Shown here in pieces: positions 52,800 through 61,400 of a DNA stretch of 64,000 bases. This DNA is from Acidimicrobiia bacterium (GTDB taxonomy: Bacteria > Actinomycetota > Acidimicrobiia > Spongiisociales > UBA11373). The notes under the pieces were generated by a model, which was given only the letters and a program-made list of their open reading frames with translations, searched no databases and had not been told where the DNA came from. The translations under genes and the position numbers were made by a program. Positions within the stretch are counted from its first letter, which is position 1. Each line of letters opens with the position of its first letter. The stretch is taken from positions 1,329,628 through 1,393,627 of the forward strand of contig CP129495.1 of NCBI GenBank assembly GCA_030584185.1. The letters are read 5' to 3'.

Positions 52800-53282
52800 A
52801 TGGGACGCATCGAGCAGACCCGGCTTCCCGGCGTGGGCATCCGGTACGACTTCACCACGGAGGAGGGTCGGCGGGTGGGTGTCATCCACCACCGGTCGGG
52901 CCGCCGCGAGGTGTTCGTCTGCTCCCCGGACGATCCCGATGCCGTGGAGGTGTCGGTGGATTTCAATGAGGACGAGGCGCACGACCTCGTCGACGTGCTC
53001 GGGGGCACCGAGGTGGTGGAGACCCTGGCGACCATCCACCGGATCGAGGGACTGGCGATCGACTGGCTCGGCGTGGATCCTGATACCCCGTACGCCGGTC
53101 GCACCATCGGCGATGCCCGGATCCGCACCCGCACCGGTGTTTCGGTGGTGGCCGTACTCCGGGGCGAGGATCCGTTCCCGGCACCGGGGCCCGAGTTCAC
53201 CATCGAGCCCGGTGACGTACTGGTCGTCGTCGGGACCGCCGAAGGAGTCGAGGCGGCACACCAGATCCTCGGATCGGGCTGA
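52800..53282 (+). CDS. KhtT-like regulatory subunit of a K+/H+ antiporter (TrkA-C domain)
   Basis: 160 residues from ATG 52800, with AAGGGCGG about 7 nt upstream. N-terminus IEQTRLPGVGIRYDFTTEEGRRVGVI is the KhtT-type domain; the TrkA-C domain covers the rest (WLGVDPDTPYAGRTIGDARIRTRTGVSVVAVLR, ...FTIEPGDVLVVVGT; about 90-155). In Bacillus KhtT binds c-di-AMP and gates KhtU. The antiporter gene follows 3 nt after the stop. Confidence 0.88.
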   Translation: MGRIEQTRLPGVGIRYDFTTEEGRRVGVIHHRSGRREVFVCSPDDPDAVEVSVDFNEDEAHDLVDVLGGTEVVETLATIHRIEGLAIDWLGVDPDTPYAGRTIGDARIRTRTGVSVVAVLRGEDPFPAPGPEFTIEPGDVLVVVGTAEGVEAAHQILGSG

Positions 53283-53285
53283 GCC

Positions 53286-54428
53286 GTGGACGAAGGGGCG
53301 CGGCTGCTCCTGGAGCTCGGCGGGGTCATCCTCGCCTTGGCCGTTCTCGCCCGCCTTGCGGTGCGGATCGGCCTGTCGCCGATCCCGCTGTATCTGATCG
53401 GCGGGCTCGCCTTCGGTGAGGGCGGTCTGTTCCCCGTGGTCACCTCCGAGGAGTTCATCGCCACCGGTGCCGAGTTCGGAGTGATCCTGTTGCTGCTGAT
53501 GCTGGGCCTCGAGTTCAGCGCCAGGGAGCTGGTCTCCAGCATGCGCTCCACTTTGGGGTCGGGGATCTTCGATCTGGTGCTCAACTACACCCCGGGGTTC
53601 GTGGCTGGCCTCCTGCTGGGCCTGGGGACGACGGGCGCCCTGTTCCTCGGCGGCATCACCTACATCTCGTCGTCCGGTGTGATCGCCAAGCTGGTTCACG
53701 ATCTCGGCTGGATGGGGAACCGGGAGACCCCCCTCGTGTTGATGCTGCTGGTGTTCGAGGATCTGGCGATGGCCGTGCTGCTGCCGATCCTGGCCGCCGT
53801 GGCCGTCGGCGGAGCTGCATCGAGTGTTGTGCTCACCGTCGCTGCAGCGCTGATGGCGGTGGCGGCGATCCTGACGATCGCTGCTCGCCACGGAGACCGG
53901 GTGAGCCGGCTGATCTTCTCCGGCTCGGACGAGGTCAACCTGTTGACCCTGCTCGGGGTGACCCTGCTCGTCGCCGGGTTCGCCGAGCGTCTCAGCGTAT
54001 CGGCGGCGGTGGGTGCCTTCCTGGTGGGGATCGGAGTCTCCGGTGACGCCGTGGCCAGGGCACGTGCCCTGCTGTCTCCTTTGCGCGACCTGTTCGCTGC
54101 CGTCTTCTTCGTGTTCTTCGCCCTGCAGATCAACCCCGAAGATCTGCGAGGCGTTGCCGTCGACGTGCTCCTGCTGACGGCGGCCACCGTGGGCACCAAG
54201 GCGCTCACCGCCTGGTGGGCGGGCCGTCGTTCCGGGATCAGCGGGCGTGGCCGGGTGCGCGCCGCGGCGTTGCTGCTGGCTCGCGGCGAGTTCTCGATAG
54301 TCATCGCCGGCCTCGGCCTGGCCGCAGGTGTCGATGGAAGGCTCGGCCCGCTGGCTGCGGGGTACGTCCTGCTCACGGCGACACTTGGGCCGATCATGGC
54401 TCGCCTCGCCGGAAGGGGTGCCCGGTAG
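53286..54428 (+). CDS. Cation:proton antiporter, CPA2 family (KhtU/KefB-like)
   Basis: 380 residues, GTG start, about 12 membrane helices. It starts like KefB-type antiporters (LLLELGGVILALAVLARLAVRIGLSPIPLYLIGGLAFG, in the first 45 residues) with LLLLMLGLEFS and VFEDLAMAVLLPILA, the helix with the acidic transport residue, and ARGEFSIVIAGLGL near the end. No C-terminal TrkA-N domain is present; that role is played by the separate KhtT-like protein. It exchanges K+ (or Na+) for H+. Confidence 0.9.
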   Translation: MDEGARLLLELGGVILALAVLARLAVRIGLSPIPLYLIGGLAFGEGGLFPVVTSEEFIATGAEFGVILLLLMLGLEFSARELVSSMRSTLGSGIFDLVLNYTPGFVAGLLLGLGTTGALFLGGITYISSSGVIAKLVHDLGWMGNRETPLVLMLLVFEDLAMAVLLPILAAVAVGGAASSVVLTVAAALMAVAAILTIAARHGDRVSRLIFSGSDEVNLLTLLGVTLLVAGFAERLSVSAAVGAFLVGIGVSGDAVARARALLSPLRDLFAAVFFVFFALQINPEDLRGVAVDVLLLTAATVGTKALTAWWAGRRSGISGRGRVRAAALLLARGEFSIVIAGLGLAAGVDGRLGPLAAGYVLLTATLGPIMARLAGRGAR

Positions 54429-54496
54429 GGGGCACTCGGACCGCAGCAACTCACCGCCGGAACTCGTCGTCTCGCGAAAACCTTCATCTCCTCGAG

Positions 54497-54525
54497 TTGA
54501 CATCGCTATATCGAGCCGATATAAC
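54497..54525 (+). promoter_or_regulatory. PadR-ino1 promoter with built-in 7-bp inverted operator
   Basis: TTGACA (54497-54502), 17-nt spacer and TATAAC (54520-54525) form the best sigma-70 promoter in the window. TATATCG and CGATATA (54507-54513 and 54517-54523) form a perfect inverted repeat across the spacer and -10, the expected place for PadR to bind. Confidence 0.75.
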
Positions 54526-54535
54526 GATTCACACA

Positions 54536-55054
54536 ATGCTCGACATGGCGATTCTCGGACTGCTCCGCGAGGGCCCGGTCCACGGCTACGAGATCAAACA
54601 GCGGCTGGTGGATCTGGGGTTCTGGCGGATCTCCTTCGGCTCCGTCTACCCGGCGCTGCGGCGTCTGGAGCGGGCCGGCTTCGTCGAGAGCGCCTCGGGT
54701 TCCGGTCGTCGCAAGGAGTACCGGATCACCGCCGAGGGCAAGGAGCATTTCCACGAGATCCTCGAGGACGAGGCCTCGGAGGTGGAGAACACGAGCGCCT
54801 TCCGGGTGAGGCTCGCCTTCTTCAAGTACATGGATCCCGACACCCGGATCGGGTTCCTAGAGCGCCGCAAGTCGGTGCTTCGCGAGCGGATCGCGGCGGC
54901 ACGCTCCTCCATGAGGCACACCGCCGACCGAGTCGATCGCTACACGCAATCGTTGATGGAGCATGGAGTGCGCTCCGCCGAGGCCGACGTGGCCTGGCTG
55001 GACGAGCTCATCGCTTCCGAACAGGGGGACGACGACGCCCCCGCTGCTTCCTAG
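54536..55054 (+). CDS. PadR-family transcriptional regulator
   Basis: 172 residues from ATG 54536 (ATG 54545 also possible). The winged-helix part [39 protein letters not shown] and [15 protein letters not shown] is the PadR signature; the C-terminal half is a long coiled-coil-like dimerisation region (about 95-155). It lies 10 nt before ino1 under the same promoter, so it probably autoregulates and controls inositol synthesis. A PadR gene also precedes ino1 in mycobacteria. Confidence 0.9.
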   Translation: MLDMAILGLLREGPVHGYEIKQRLVDLGFWRISFGSVYPALRRLERAGFVESASGSGRRKEYRITAEGKEHFHEILEDEASEVENTSAFRVRLAFFKYMDPDTRIGFLERRKSVLRERIAAARSSMRHTADRVDRYTQSLMEHGVRSAEADVAWLDELIASEQGDDDAPAAS

Positions 55055-55064
55055 AGGAGGACAC

Positions 55065-56174
55065 ATGTCAACAGTCAAGGTCGCCATCGCCGGAGTGGGC
55101 AACTGCGCCAACTCGCTGATCCAGGGCGTCACCCACTACCGCGATGCCGACCCGGGCGCCCGGGTGCCGGGCCTGATGCACGTCGACCTGGGCGGGTACC
55201 ACGTCGGTGACGTGGAGTTCGTGGCCGCATTCGACGTCGACGCCGCCAAGGTCGGCCAGGACCTGTCGAAGGCGATGTGGTGTGGGATGAACGACACATT
55301 CCGTTTCGCCGAGGTGCCCGAACTGGGCGTCGAGGTGTTGCGGGGCCCCACCTTCGATGGTCTCGGCAAGTACTACCGGCTGACCATCGAGGAGTCCGCC
55401 GCCGAGCCCGTGGACGTGGTCAAGGCCCTGCGTGACTCGGGCGCCGACGTGCTGGTGTCGTACCTGCCGGTCGGCTCCGAGGATGCGACCCGTTTCTACG
55501 CCGAGTGCGCCCTGGAGGCGGGTGTTGCGTTCGTCAACGCCATCCCGGTGTTCATCGCCAGCGACCCGGTGTGGGCGCGCCGCTTCCACGAGGCGGGGGT
55601 TCCCATCATCGGCGACGACATCAAGTCACAGGTCGGGGCGACCATCGTCCACCGGCAGTTGGCGCGGCTCTTCGAGGATCGCGGCGTCGTGGTGGAGCGC
55701 ATGAGCCAGCTCAACGTGGGCGGGAACATGGACTTCAAGAACATGCTGGAGCGCGAGCGCCTCGAGTCGAAGAAGGTCTCGAAGACCCAGGCGGTCACCT
55801 CGCAGTTCGACCGGGAACTCGCCGACACGGACGTCCACATCGGGCCCTCCGACTACGTCCCCTGGCTGACCGACCGCAAGTGGGCGTACATCAGGATCGA
55901 GGGCCGCGCCTTCGGCGACGTGCCTCTCAATGCCGAGCTCAAGCTGGAGGTCTGGGACTCGCCCAACTCGGCAGGCGTGATCATCGACGCCGTGCGCTGC
56001 GCCAAGCTGGCGCTCGACCGGGGCATCGGCGGCCCGCTGCTGGCCCCGGCGTCGTACTTCATGAAGAGCCCGCCGGTTCAGTTCCGTGACTCGGAGGCCC
56101 ACGACTTCGTCGAAGCGTTCGCCGCAGGCAAGGACATGACCGGGGAAGCCCTGGAGGCCTACCTCAAGGGATAG
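55065..56174 (+). CDS. ino1: Inositol-3-phosphate synthase
   Basis: 369 residues from ATG 55065 with GAGGAGG just upstream. It converts glucose-6-phosphate to inositol-3-phosphate with bound NAD. NAD motif [12 protein letters not shown] (10-21), the conserved core [17 protein letters not shown] and [14 protein letters not shown], then [14 protein letters not shown] and the lysine region are all intact. Inositol feeds phosphatidylinositol and mycothiol in actinobacteria. Controlled with the PadR regulator upstream. Confidence 0.95.
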   Translation: MSTVKVAIAGVGNCANSLIQGVTHYRDADPGARVPGLMHVDLGGYHVGDVEFVAAFDVDAAKVGQDLSKAMWCGMNDTFRFAEVPELGVEVLRGPTFDGLGKYYRLTIEESAAEPVDVVKALRDSGADVLVSYLPVGSEDATRFYAECALEAGVAFVNAIPVFIASDPVWARRFHEAGVPIIGDDIKSQVGATIVHRQLARLFEDRGVVVERMSQLNVGGNMDFKNMLERERLESKKVSKTQAVTSQFDRELADTDVHIGPSDYVPWLTDRKWAYIRIEGRAFGDVPLNAELKLEVWDSPNSAGVIIDAVRCAKLALDRGIGGPLLAPASYFMKSPPVQFRDSEAHDFVEAFAAGKDMTGEALEAYLKG

Positions 56175-56219
56175 GGCGTCCCGTTCCCGGAAACGAGCTT
56201 CGATCCTTCGTCCGCTCCA

Positions 56220-56705
56220 TCAGTAGGCGCCGCCCAGCTTGCGGTGGTCCCACGATGCGATCCGGTCGGGCTCGACGACCACGGCGGTGTTCTTCGGGGC
56301 ATGGCGCCCGAAGGCCGCCTCCAGCGCCTCGGGTTCCAGGGTGATCGGCTCCGGCCCGACCATGGGGTACTTGGCGGCAAGTCGGCCGTACAACCCGAGC
56401 AGGTAGGCGGGGTCATCCTCTCCGTCGACCAGCCTCGCCCTTCCCCGGATCATCACGGCTCGCAGCTCCGGGTAGGCGATCCCCTCTTCTACGAGGACAG
56501 TGATGCGGGGGTCCCGGCGCAGGTTGACGATCTTCTGCGACTTGGTGAACGATCTGAAGACGATCGCCCCATCGTCGAGCAGGTACCACATGGGAGCGGT
56601 GTGGGGGTGGCCGTCGCCGCCCAGCGTGGTGACGATCAGGGTCATCCCGGCCTCGAGGAACTCGGCGCGTTCCTTCTCGGTCATGGTGATGTCCTTGCGT
56701 GCCAT
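56220..56705 (-). CDS. PPOX-class (FMN/F420-binding split-barrel) protein
   Basis: 161 residues. Split-barrel pattern GMTLIVTTLGGDGHPHTAPMWYLLDDGAIVFRS, KSQKIVNLRRDPRITVLV and ELRAVMIRGRARLV is typical of pyridoxamine-oxidase-like proteins of the actinobacterial F420-dependent group. It is likely a cofactor-dependent reductase or cofactor binder in the cytoplasm; substrate unknown. It converges on ino1. Confidence 0.85.
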   Translation of the reverse strand: MARKDITMTEKERAEFLEAGMTLIVTTLGGDGHPHTAPMWYLLDDGAIVFRSFTKSQKIVNLRRDPRITVLVEEGIAYPELRAVMIRGRARLVDGEDDPAYLLGLYGRLAAKYPMVGPEPITLEPEALEAAFGRHAPKNTAVVVEPDRIASWDHRKLGGAY

Positions 56706-56893
56706 CGGGGGTGAAGTTACCCGCCGAATGCCTCCTGGGTCGCGGCCTGTCTACGGAGAGCCCCGCCGACCCCTATCATCGGGAGGGCCCACGGGACCGG
56801 CGACAGTTGCGGCGGATCCCACGGAAGGGCGAATCGATTCGAAGACGCGCACGGATTCCTCCAACCCGCAGGGGTGGAGAGAAAGGACGAGAG

Positions 56894-57736
56894 ATGCGCG
56901 ACAAGATCACGGCCCCCAGCGTCCATGCCGGCAAGGGCGGCCCCCGGATTCGGATGATCACCGCCTACGACGCCCCGTCGGCGCGCATCGCCGACGCCGC
57001 CGAGGCCGACGTCATCCTGGTGGGCGACTCCCTGGCCAACGTGGTGCTGGGCCGGGAGACGACGCTCACCGTCACCGTCGACGACATGGTCCATCACACC
57101 GCCGCCGTGAGTGGCACCCGACCCCGGGCGCTGGTGGTGGGAGACATGCCCTGGCTCTCGTATCACGTCTCACCGGAGGAGACGGTCCGCAACGCCGGGA
57201 GGTTGGTGCAGGAGGGTGGCGCCGAGGCGGTGAAGCTCGAGGGCGGCCGCAAGCGGCTCCCGATGATCGCCGCGGTCCTCGACGCCGAGATCCCGGTGAT
57301 GGGCCACCTGGGACTGACCCCTCAGTCGGTCCACGCCATGGGCGGCTACAAGGTTCAGGGCAAGCAGGCGGAGGCGGCCCGGGAGTTGATCGCCGACGCC
57401 CGGGCACTGGACGAGGCGGGGGTGTTCTCCATAGTGCTCGAAGGTGTCCCCGACCTGCTCGCCGGGCTGATCACCAAGGAGGTGTCGGCGCCCACCATCG
57501 GGATCGGTGCCGGGCCCGACTGCGACGGACAGGTGCTGGTGTTCCACGATGTCCTGGGGATGTCGGGCAGCGGCCGCACGCCGAAGTTCGTCCGCCGGTA
57601 CGCCGACCTGGAGTCCACCGCGGTGGAGGCCGTGCGCCGCTTCTTCGAGGACGTGCAGAAGGGGGAGTTCCCTTCCGACGAGGAGAGCTATCACCTCTCC
57701 GAGGAGGCGGCACGAGCGCTTCTCTCAGACTCCTGA
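56894..57736 (+). CDS. panB: 3-methyl-2-oxobutanoate hydroxymethyltransferase
   Basis: 280 residues from ATG 56894; earlier in-frame starts lie inside the divergent gene. PanB makes ketopantoate for pantothenate and CoA. Signatures: MITAYDAPSARIAD, VGDSLANVVLG (metal Asp), KLEGG, MGHLGLTPQSVHAMGG, VLEGVPDLLAGLIT (catalytic Glu) and TIGIGAGPDCDGQVLVFHDVLGM. The other substrate branch, beta-alanine, could come from the pyrimidine pathway, but panC is not in the window. The stop overlaps the DUF192 gene. Confidence 0.94.
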   Translation: MRDKITAPSVHAGKGGPRIRMITAYDAPSARIADAAEADVILVGDSLANVVLGRETTLTVTVDDMVHHTAAVSGTRPRALVVGDMPWLSYHVSPEETVRNAGRLVQEGGAEAVKLEGGRKRLPMIAAVLDAEIPVMGHLGLTPQSVHAMGGYKVQGKQAEAARELIADARALDEAGVFSIVLEGVPDLLAGLITKEVSAPTIGIGAGPDCDGQVLVFHDVLGMSGSGRTPKFVRRYADLESTAVEAVRRFFEDVQKGEFPSDEESYHLSEEAARALLSDS

Positions 57737-58188
57737 CCGTCGCCACCCTGGTGGCGGCATGCGCCTCCTCCCCGGCTTCGACCACGCTCGGAGCAGGGCC
57801 GACGACGGGTCCGATCATGGTCCTCGAGGAGTTCGGCCGCGCCACCATCGTGATGTCCGGCGAGCGGTGGTCGGTGGCCGTGGCCGACACCCCCGAGCTG
57901 CGCGCCCGAGGGCTCATGGGTATCACCGACCTGGGCGACCTCGACGGGATGCTGTTCGTCTTCGAGGAGGACACCCGGGCGGGCTTCTGGATGAAGGACA
58001 CCCTCATCGCACTCGAGGTCGCCTTCTTCGGCGAGGACGGGGGATTCGTCGACCTGCTGACGATGGAGCCTTGCCGGGCGGACCCCTGCCCGACCCACAC
58101 CCCGTCTGGTGCCTACCGCTATGCGGTGGAGGCGCCCGAGGGGAGGCTGGCGGCGATCACCGACCTCAGGTTGGATCTCGGCGGCTAG
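57733..58188 (+). CDS. DUF192 lipoprotein-like protein with non-canonical start
   Basis: About 151 residues. DUF192 core: ELRARGLMGITDLGDLDGMLFVFEEDTRAGFWMKDTLIALEVAFFGEDG (about 58-106), with the family MxxRxxGM/F and W-M-K/N patterns, then PSGAYRYAVEAPEGRL. A hydrophobic stretch LLTVATLVAAC with a lipobox-like end precedes it. No ATG, GTG or TTG lies before that stretch in this frame; CTG 57733 overlaps the panB stop as CTGA and is the best candidate. GTG 57751 would skip the signal sequence. Confidence 0.75.
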   Translation: MTVATLVAACASSPASTTLGAGPTTGPIMVLEEFGRATIVMSGERWSVAVADTPELRARGLMGITDLGDLDGMLFVFEEDTRAGFWMKDTLIALEVAFFGEDGGFVDLLTMEPCRADPCPTHTPSGAYRYAVEAPEGRLAAITDLRLDLGG

Positions 58189-58379
58189 GAGCGCCGGTGT
58201 CTCCTCCCCCCGCAGGGGGGAGCACGGCGGAGCCGGGAGGGGGGCAGAAGCAACAGTGGCCTGACTCGGTGTCGCTGCAGGTGATGTCGCGGTTTGCCCC
58301 CTCCGGTCCCTCAGGCCCCTCTGCCCCTCTTGGAGACGAGGGAGGTCCCCACGAACACCCGACTTCCGCAACCCGCTCC

Positions 58380-58466
58380 GGTTGCGATACACTGCCGCCC
58401 TTCCCCGAACCTGCCCCGTCAGGGGCCTCTCGCAGATGCGAGTGTCCAAAGGAGGTGGAGCGCATC
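58380..58466 (+). promoter_or_regulatory. rpsF leader with short hairpin
   Basis: A TACACT hexamer (58388-58393) precedes a leader with CCCGAACC and a GCCCC-GTCA-GGGGC hairpin (58413-58426), then AAAGGAGG. Many bacteria have an S6:S18-binding RNA in this position; whether this hairpin is one is unproven. The gap 58189-58379 holds C/G-rich sequence with a short CCCCCCGCAGGGGGG hairpin (near 58206-58220) and nothing else I can support. Confidence 0.4.
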
Positions 58467-58751
58467 GTGCGCACCTACGAGTTGATGACGATATTCCGAC
58501 CGGAGATGGCTGAGGCCGACGTCCGCAAGGAAGTGGAACGACTGTCCGGCGCCCTTGCCGAACGCGGGGCCGCCATCGCGGCAGACGACTTCTGGGGCAA
58601 GAGGCGGTTCGCCTACGAGATCGACCACCTCACCGAGGGTTACTACTCGGTGCTTCGGTTCGACTCCGAGCCGGAGGCGATCGTCGACATCGACCGGGCC
58701 CTGAGCCTGTCGGACCAGGTGGTCCGCCACAAGTTCGTCCGCCCGGTGTAG
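58467..58751 (+). CDS. rpsF: Ribosomal protein bS6
   Basis: 94 residues from GTG 58467, with AAAGGAGGTGGAG just upstream; the long frame before it is not coding. The start RTYELMTIFRPEM and YEIDHLTEGYYSVLRF are typical S6. It ends HKFVRPV with no glutamate tail, which bears on the RimK question. First gene of the rpsF-ssb-rpsR-rplI cluster. Confidence 0.94.
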   Translation: MRTYELMTIFRPEMAEADVRKEVERLSGALAERGAAIAADDFWGKRRFAYEIDHLTEGYYSVLRFDSEPEAIVDIDRALSLSDQVVRHKFVRPV

Positions 58752-58823
58752 CCGTGCGAGTGTCACACCAAGCCCCTTCAATGGGGCCCGTACCCGCACC
58801 CTATTGCGCCCAGAGGTGGACCA

Positions 58824-59288
58824 ATGGCATCTAACCACGTGACCCTCATCGGAAATCTCGTCGACGATCCAGAACTCCGGTTCACTCCCGCCGGCATGGC
58901 GATGGCGAAGGTCCGCTTCGCAGTGAACCGCCGCTACCAGGACCGCAACGGTGAATGGCAGGAGGACACCTCGTTCTTCGGCGGGACCCTGTGGAGGGAG
59001 GCCGCCGAGAACGCCGCCGAGTCGTTGCAGAAGGGCATGCGGGTGATCGTCACCGGCCGCCTCGAGCAGCGGAACTGGGAGACACAGGACGGCGACAAGC
59101 GTTCGATAGTCGAGGTGGCCATCGACGAGATGGGCCCGTCCCTGCGTTGGGCGACGGCATCGGTCACCAGGTCGCCGCGTTCCGGCGACGGCGGTGGCGG
59201 AGGAGGAGCCGGCGGCGGCGGGGGAGGATCGACCCCTGCCGGCCCGGTGGCCCGCACCGACTACGGGCCCGATGAGGCGCCCTTCTAG
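58824..59288 (+). CDS. ssb: Single-stranded DNA-binding protein
   Basis: 154 residues. OB fold: NHVTLIGNLVDDPELRFTPAGMAMAKVRFAVNRR and MRVIVTGRLEQRNWE, DGDKRSIVEVAIDEMGPSLRWAT. A Gly-rich linker (about 122-138) leads to the acidic tip YGPDEAPF, a close variant of DDDIPF that recruits partner proteins. Between rpsF and rpsR as in most bacteria. Confidence 0.95.
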   Translation: MASNHVTLIGNLVDDPELRFTPAGMAMAKVRFAVNRRYQDRNGEWQEDTSFFGGTLWREAAENAAESLQKGMRVIVTGRLEQRNWETQDGDKRSIVEVAIDEMGPSLRWATASVTRSPRSGDGGGGGGAGGGGGGSTPAGPVARTDYGPDEAPF

Positions 59289-59309
59289 AAGACTTCCCCA
59301 GGAGGACAC

Positions 59310-59585
59310 ATGCCAAGGAACAACAACCCCAAGCCGAAGGTGAAGCGGCGCGCTCCCGAGCGTCTGCGCGGGCGCAACGCCAAGCCCAAGGTGTGCCTGA
59401 TCTGCACCCAGTACGACGGCAAGGTCGACTTCAAAGACGTCGCCCTCCTCCGCCGTTTCATGTCGGATCGGGTGAAGATCCGCTCGTCGCGGGTGACCGG
59501 AACCTGCCCACGATGCCAGCGCAAGGTGGCGGTCGCCATCAAGACGGCACGCGAGATGGCACTCCTGCCGTACCTGGGCCGATGA
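59310..59585 (+). CDS. rpsR: Ribosomal protein bS18, zinc-binding form
   Basis: 91 residues. [28 protein letters not shown] and the end MALLPYLGR match S18. Four Cys (29, 32, 66, 69; CLIC and CPRC) make the zinc-containing C+ version; many genomes also carry a C- copy, which is not seen here. AGGAGGA precedes the ATG. Confidence 0.96.
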   Translation: MPRNNNPKPKVKRRAPERLRGRNAKPKVCLICTQYDGKVDFKDVALLRRFMSDRVKIRSSRVTGTCPRCQRKVAVAIKTAREMALLPYLGR

Positions 59586-60028
59586 AGGTCATCCTCATCC
59601 AGGACGTGGACGCCCTCGGGCGGACCGGCGACGTGGTCGACGTCGCCGACGGTTACGCACGCAACTATCTGGTGCCCCGCTCCAAGGCGGTGGCGGCGAC
59701 GCGCGGCGCCCTGCGCGACGCCGAGAAGGTTCGCACGGCGCGCGAGGAGGCCGATCGCAACGCCCGTCAGGCTGCGGACGAGGTCGCCCAGGCGCTGTCG
59801 GGCACCACTGTCGTGGTGGCGGCGCGTGCCGCCGACGAAGGCCGGCTCTTCGGCTCGATCGGCGTCAAGGACGTCTCCGAGGCGATCGCCAAATACACCG
59901 GCATCAGCGTCGGCAACGAGCAGATCCGTCTCGCCGGCCCCATCAAGGAGATCGGCCTGCATCAGGTCGTCGTCAAGCCCCACCCGGAGGTGGAGTTCCA
60001 GATCGTGCTGGACGTGATCCCGGCGTAG
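59582..60028 (+). CDS. rplI: Ribosomal protein bL9
   Basis: 148 residues from ATG 59582, overlapping the rpsR stop (ATGA). The N-domain [36 protein letters not shown], connecting helix and C-domain [16 protein letters not shown] are visible. Followed by dnaB 6 nt after the stop. Confidence 0.96.
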   Translation: MKVILIQDVDALGRTGDVVDVADGYARNYLVPRSKAVAATRGALRDAEKVRTAREEADRNARQAADEVAQALSGTTVVVAARAADEGRLFGSIGVKDVSEAIAKYTGISVGNEQIRLAGPIKEIGLHQVVVKPHPEVEFQIVLDVIPA

Positions 60029-60034
60029 GAGGAG

Positions 60035-61393
60035 ATGACCACCGTCGACGGATCCCGCACCGGTTTCGGCCAGGGGGCACCCCACAACATCGAGGCCGAG
60101 GAGTCCGTGCTGGGCGCGGTGATGCTCTCTGTCGACGCCGCCAACGTCGCCCTCGAGGTCCTTCGACCGGAGGACTTCTACAAGCCAGCGCATCAATCGG
60201 TGTGGGAGGCGGTCGTCGCCCTCTTCGACGGCAACCAACCCATCGACCCGGTCACCGTCGCCGACTGGCTGCGGCGCAAGGACCTGTTGGAGAGGATCGG
60301 CGGGGTCGGCTTCATCACCTCCCTGATGGAGGCGGTGCCGTCGACCTCGAACGTCGACTACTACGCCGGGATCGTCGACGAGACCTCGGCCCGCCGCCGC
60401 CTGATGCGAGCCGGAGCGGAGGTGGGTGCGTTGGCCGGTCGCGGCGACGTGCCCATCGCCGAGGTGCTCGACCAGGCCGAGGCGGCGGTGTTCGCCGTCG
60501 CCGACGCCAAGGTGAGCCAGGGCCTGGAGCCGGTCGGCCCTTCGCTGAAGGTGACCCTGGAGCGAATCGAGGAGCTGGGTGCCACCGCCGGGGACATCAC
60601 CGGAATCCCCACCGGGTTCCACGAACTGGACCGGATGCTCGCCGGACTGCACCCCGCCAACCTGGTGGTGATGGCGGCCCGGCCCGGGATGGGCAAGTCG
60701 ACCCTGGCGATCAACATCGCCACCAACGTCTCTCTGGGAAAGCGGGTGTCGGCGGTGTTCACCCTGGAGATGAGCCGCGAGGAGATCGTCCACCGCCTGC
60801 TGGCATCCCTGGCATCGGTCGACTCGCAGAAGATCCGCACCGGACAGCTCGACATGGACCGCTGGCGCAAGCTGAGTCAGGCATCCTCGAAGCTCTTCGA
60901 GATGCCCCTGTATGTCGACGACTCGGCCGACCTCACGGTCACCAGCATCAGGGCCAAGTGCCGGCGCCTGAAGCGGTCGCTGGGTCTCGATCTGGTGGTG
61001 GTCGACTATCTGCAGCTGATGCAGGGCCCGCGCGCCGCCGACAACAGGCAGCAGGAGATCGCCGACATCAGCCGGTCGCTCAAGAATCTGGCACGGGAGC
61101 TGAAGGTGCCGGTGATCGCCGTGTCGCAGCTCAACCGGCAGTTGGAGGCGAGGGAGAACAAGCGACCCCGCCTCGGCGACCTGCGCGAGTCGGGGGCGAT
61201 CGAGCAGGACGCCGACGTGGTCATGTTCATCTATCGCGACGACTACTACGACACCACCAACCCGGAGAACCTCGGCGTCGCCGAGGTGGAGATCGCCAAG
61301 CACCGTTCGGGAGCCAGGGGGACGGTGCGCCTCGGGTTCGCCGCCGAGTTCAACCGCTTCAACAACCTGACCCGGGCCGCTCCCCCGATCTGA
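60035..61393 (+). CDS. dnaB: Replicative DNA helicase DnaB
   Basis: 452 residues, no intein. N-terminal domain PHNIEAEESVLGAVMLS and RPEDFYKPAHQ; RecA-like core with Walker A ARPGMGKST (about 211-219), Walker B VVVDYLQLM, LPRLGDLRESGAIEQDADVVMFIYR near the end. It unwinds the fork as a hexamer. The DciA-type loader at 25470 is its expected partner. Confidence 0.96.
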   Translation: MTTVDGSRTGFGQGAPHNIEAEESVLGAVMLSVDAANVALEVLRPEDFYKPAHQSVWEAVVALFDGNQPIDPVTVADWLRRKDLLERIGGVGFITSLMEAVPSTSNVDYYAGIVDETSARRRLMRAGAEVGALAGRGDVPIAEVLDQAEAAVFAVADAKVSQGLEPVGPSLKVTLERIEELGATAGDITGIPTGFHELDRMLAGLHPANLVVMAARPGMGKSTLAINIATNVSLGKRVSAVFTLEMSREEIVHRLLASLASVDSQKIRTGQLDMDRWRKLSQASSKLFEMPLYVDDSADLTVTSIRAKCRRLKRSLGLDLVVVDYLQLMQGPRAADNRQQEIADISRSLKNLARELKVPVIAVSQLNRQLEARENKRPRLGDLRESGAIEQDADVVMFIYRDDYYDTTNPENLGVAEVEIAKHRSGARGTVRLGFAAEFNRFNNLTRAAPPI

Positions 61394-61400
61394 GGCACCG

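Noticed and set aside
51302-53584. 760-residue open frame on the minus strand
   Set aside because: Antisense to the endonuclease IV and KhtT-like genes; low-complexity shadow.
52437-54536. 699-residue open frame on the minus strand
   Set aside because: Antisense to the antiporter; Gln/His/Asp-rich shadow without domains.
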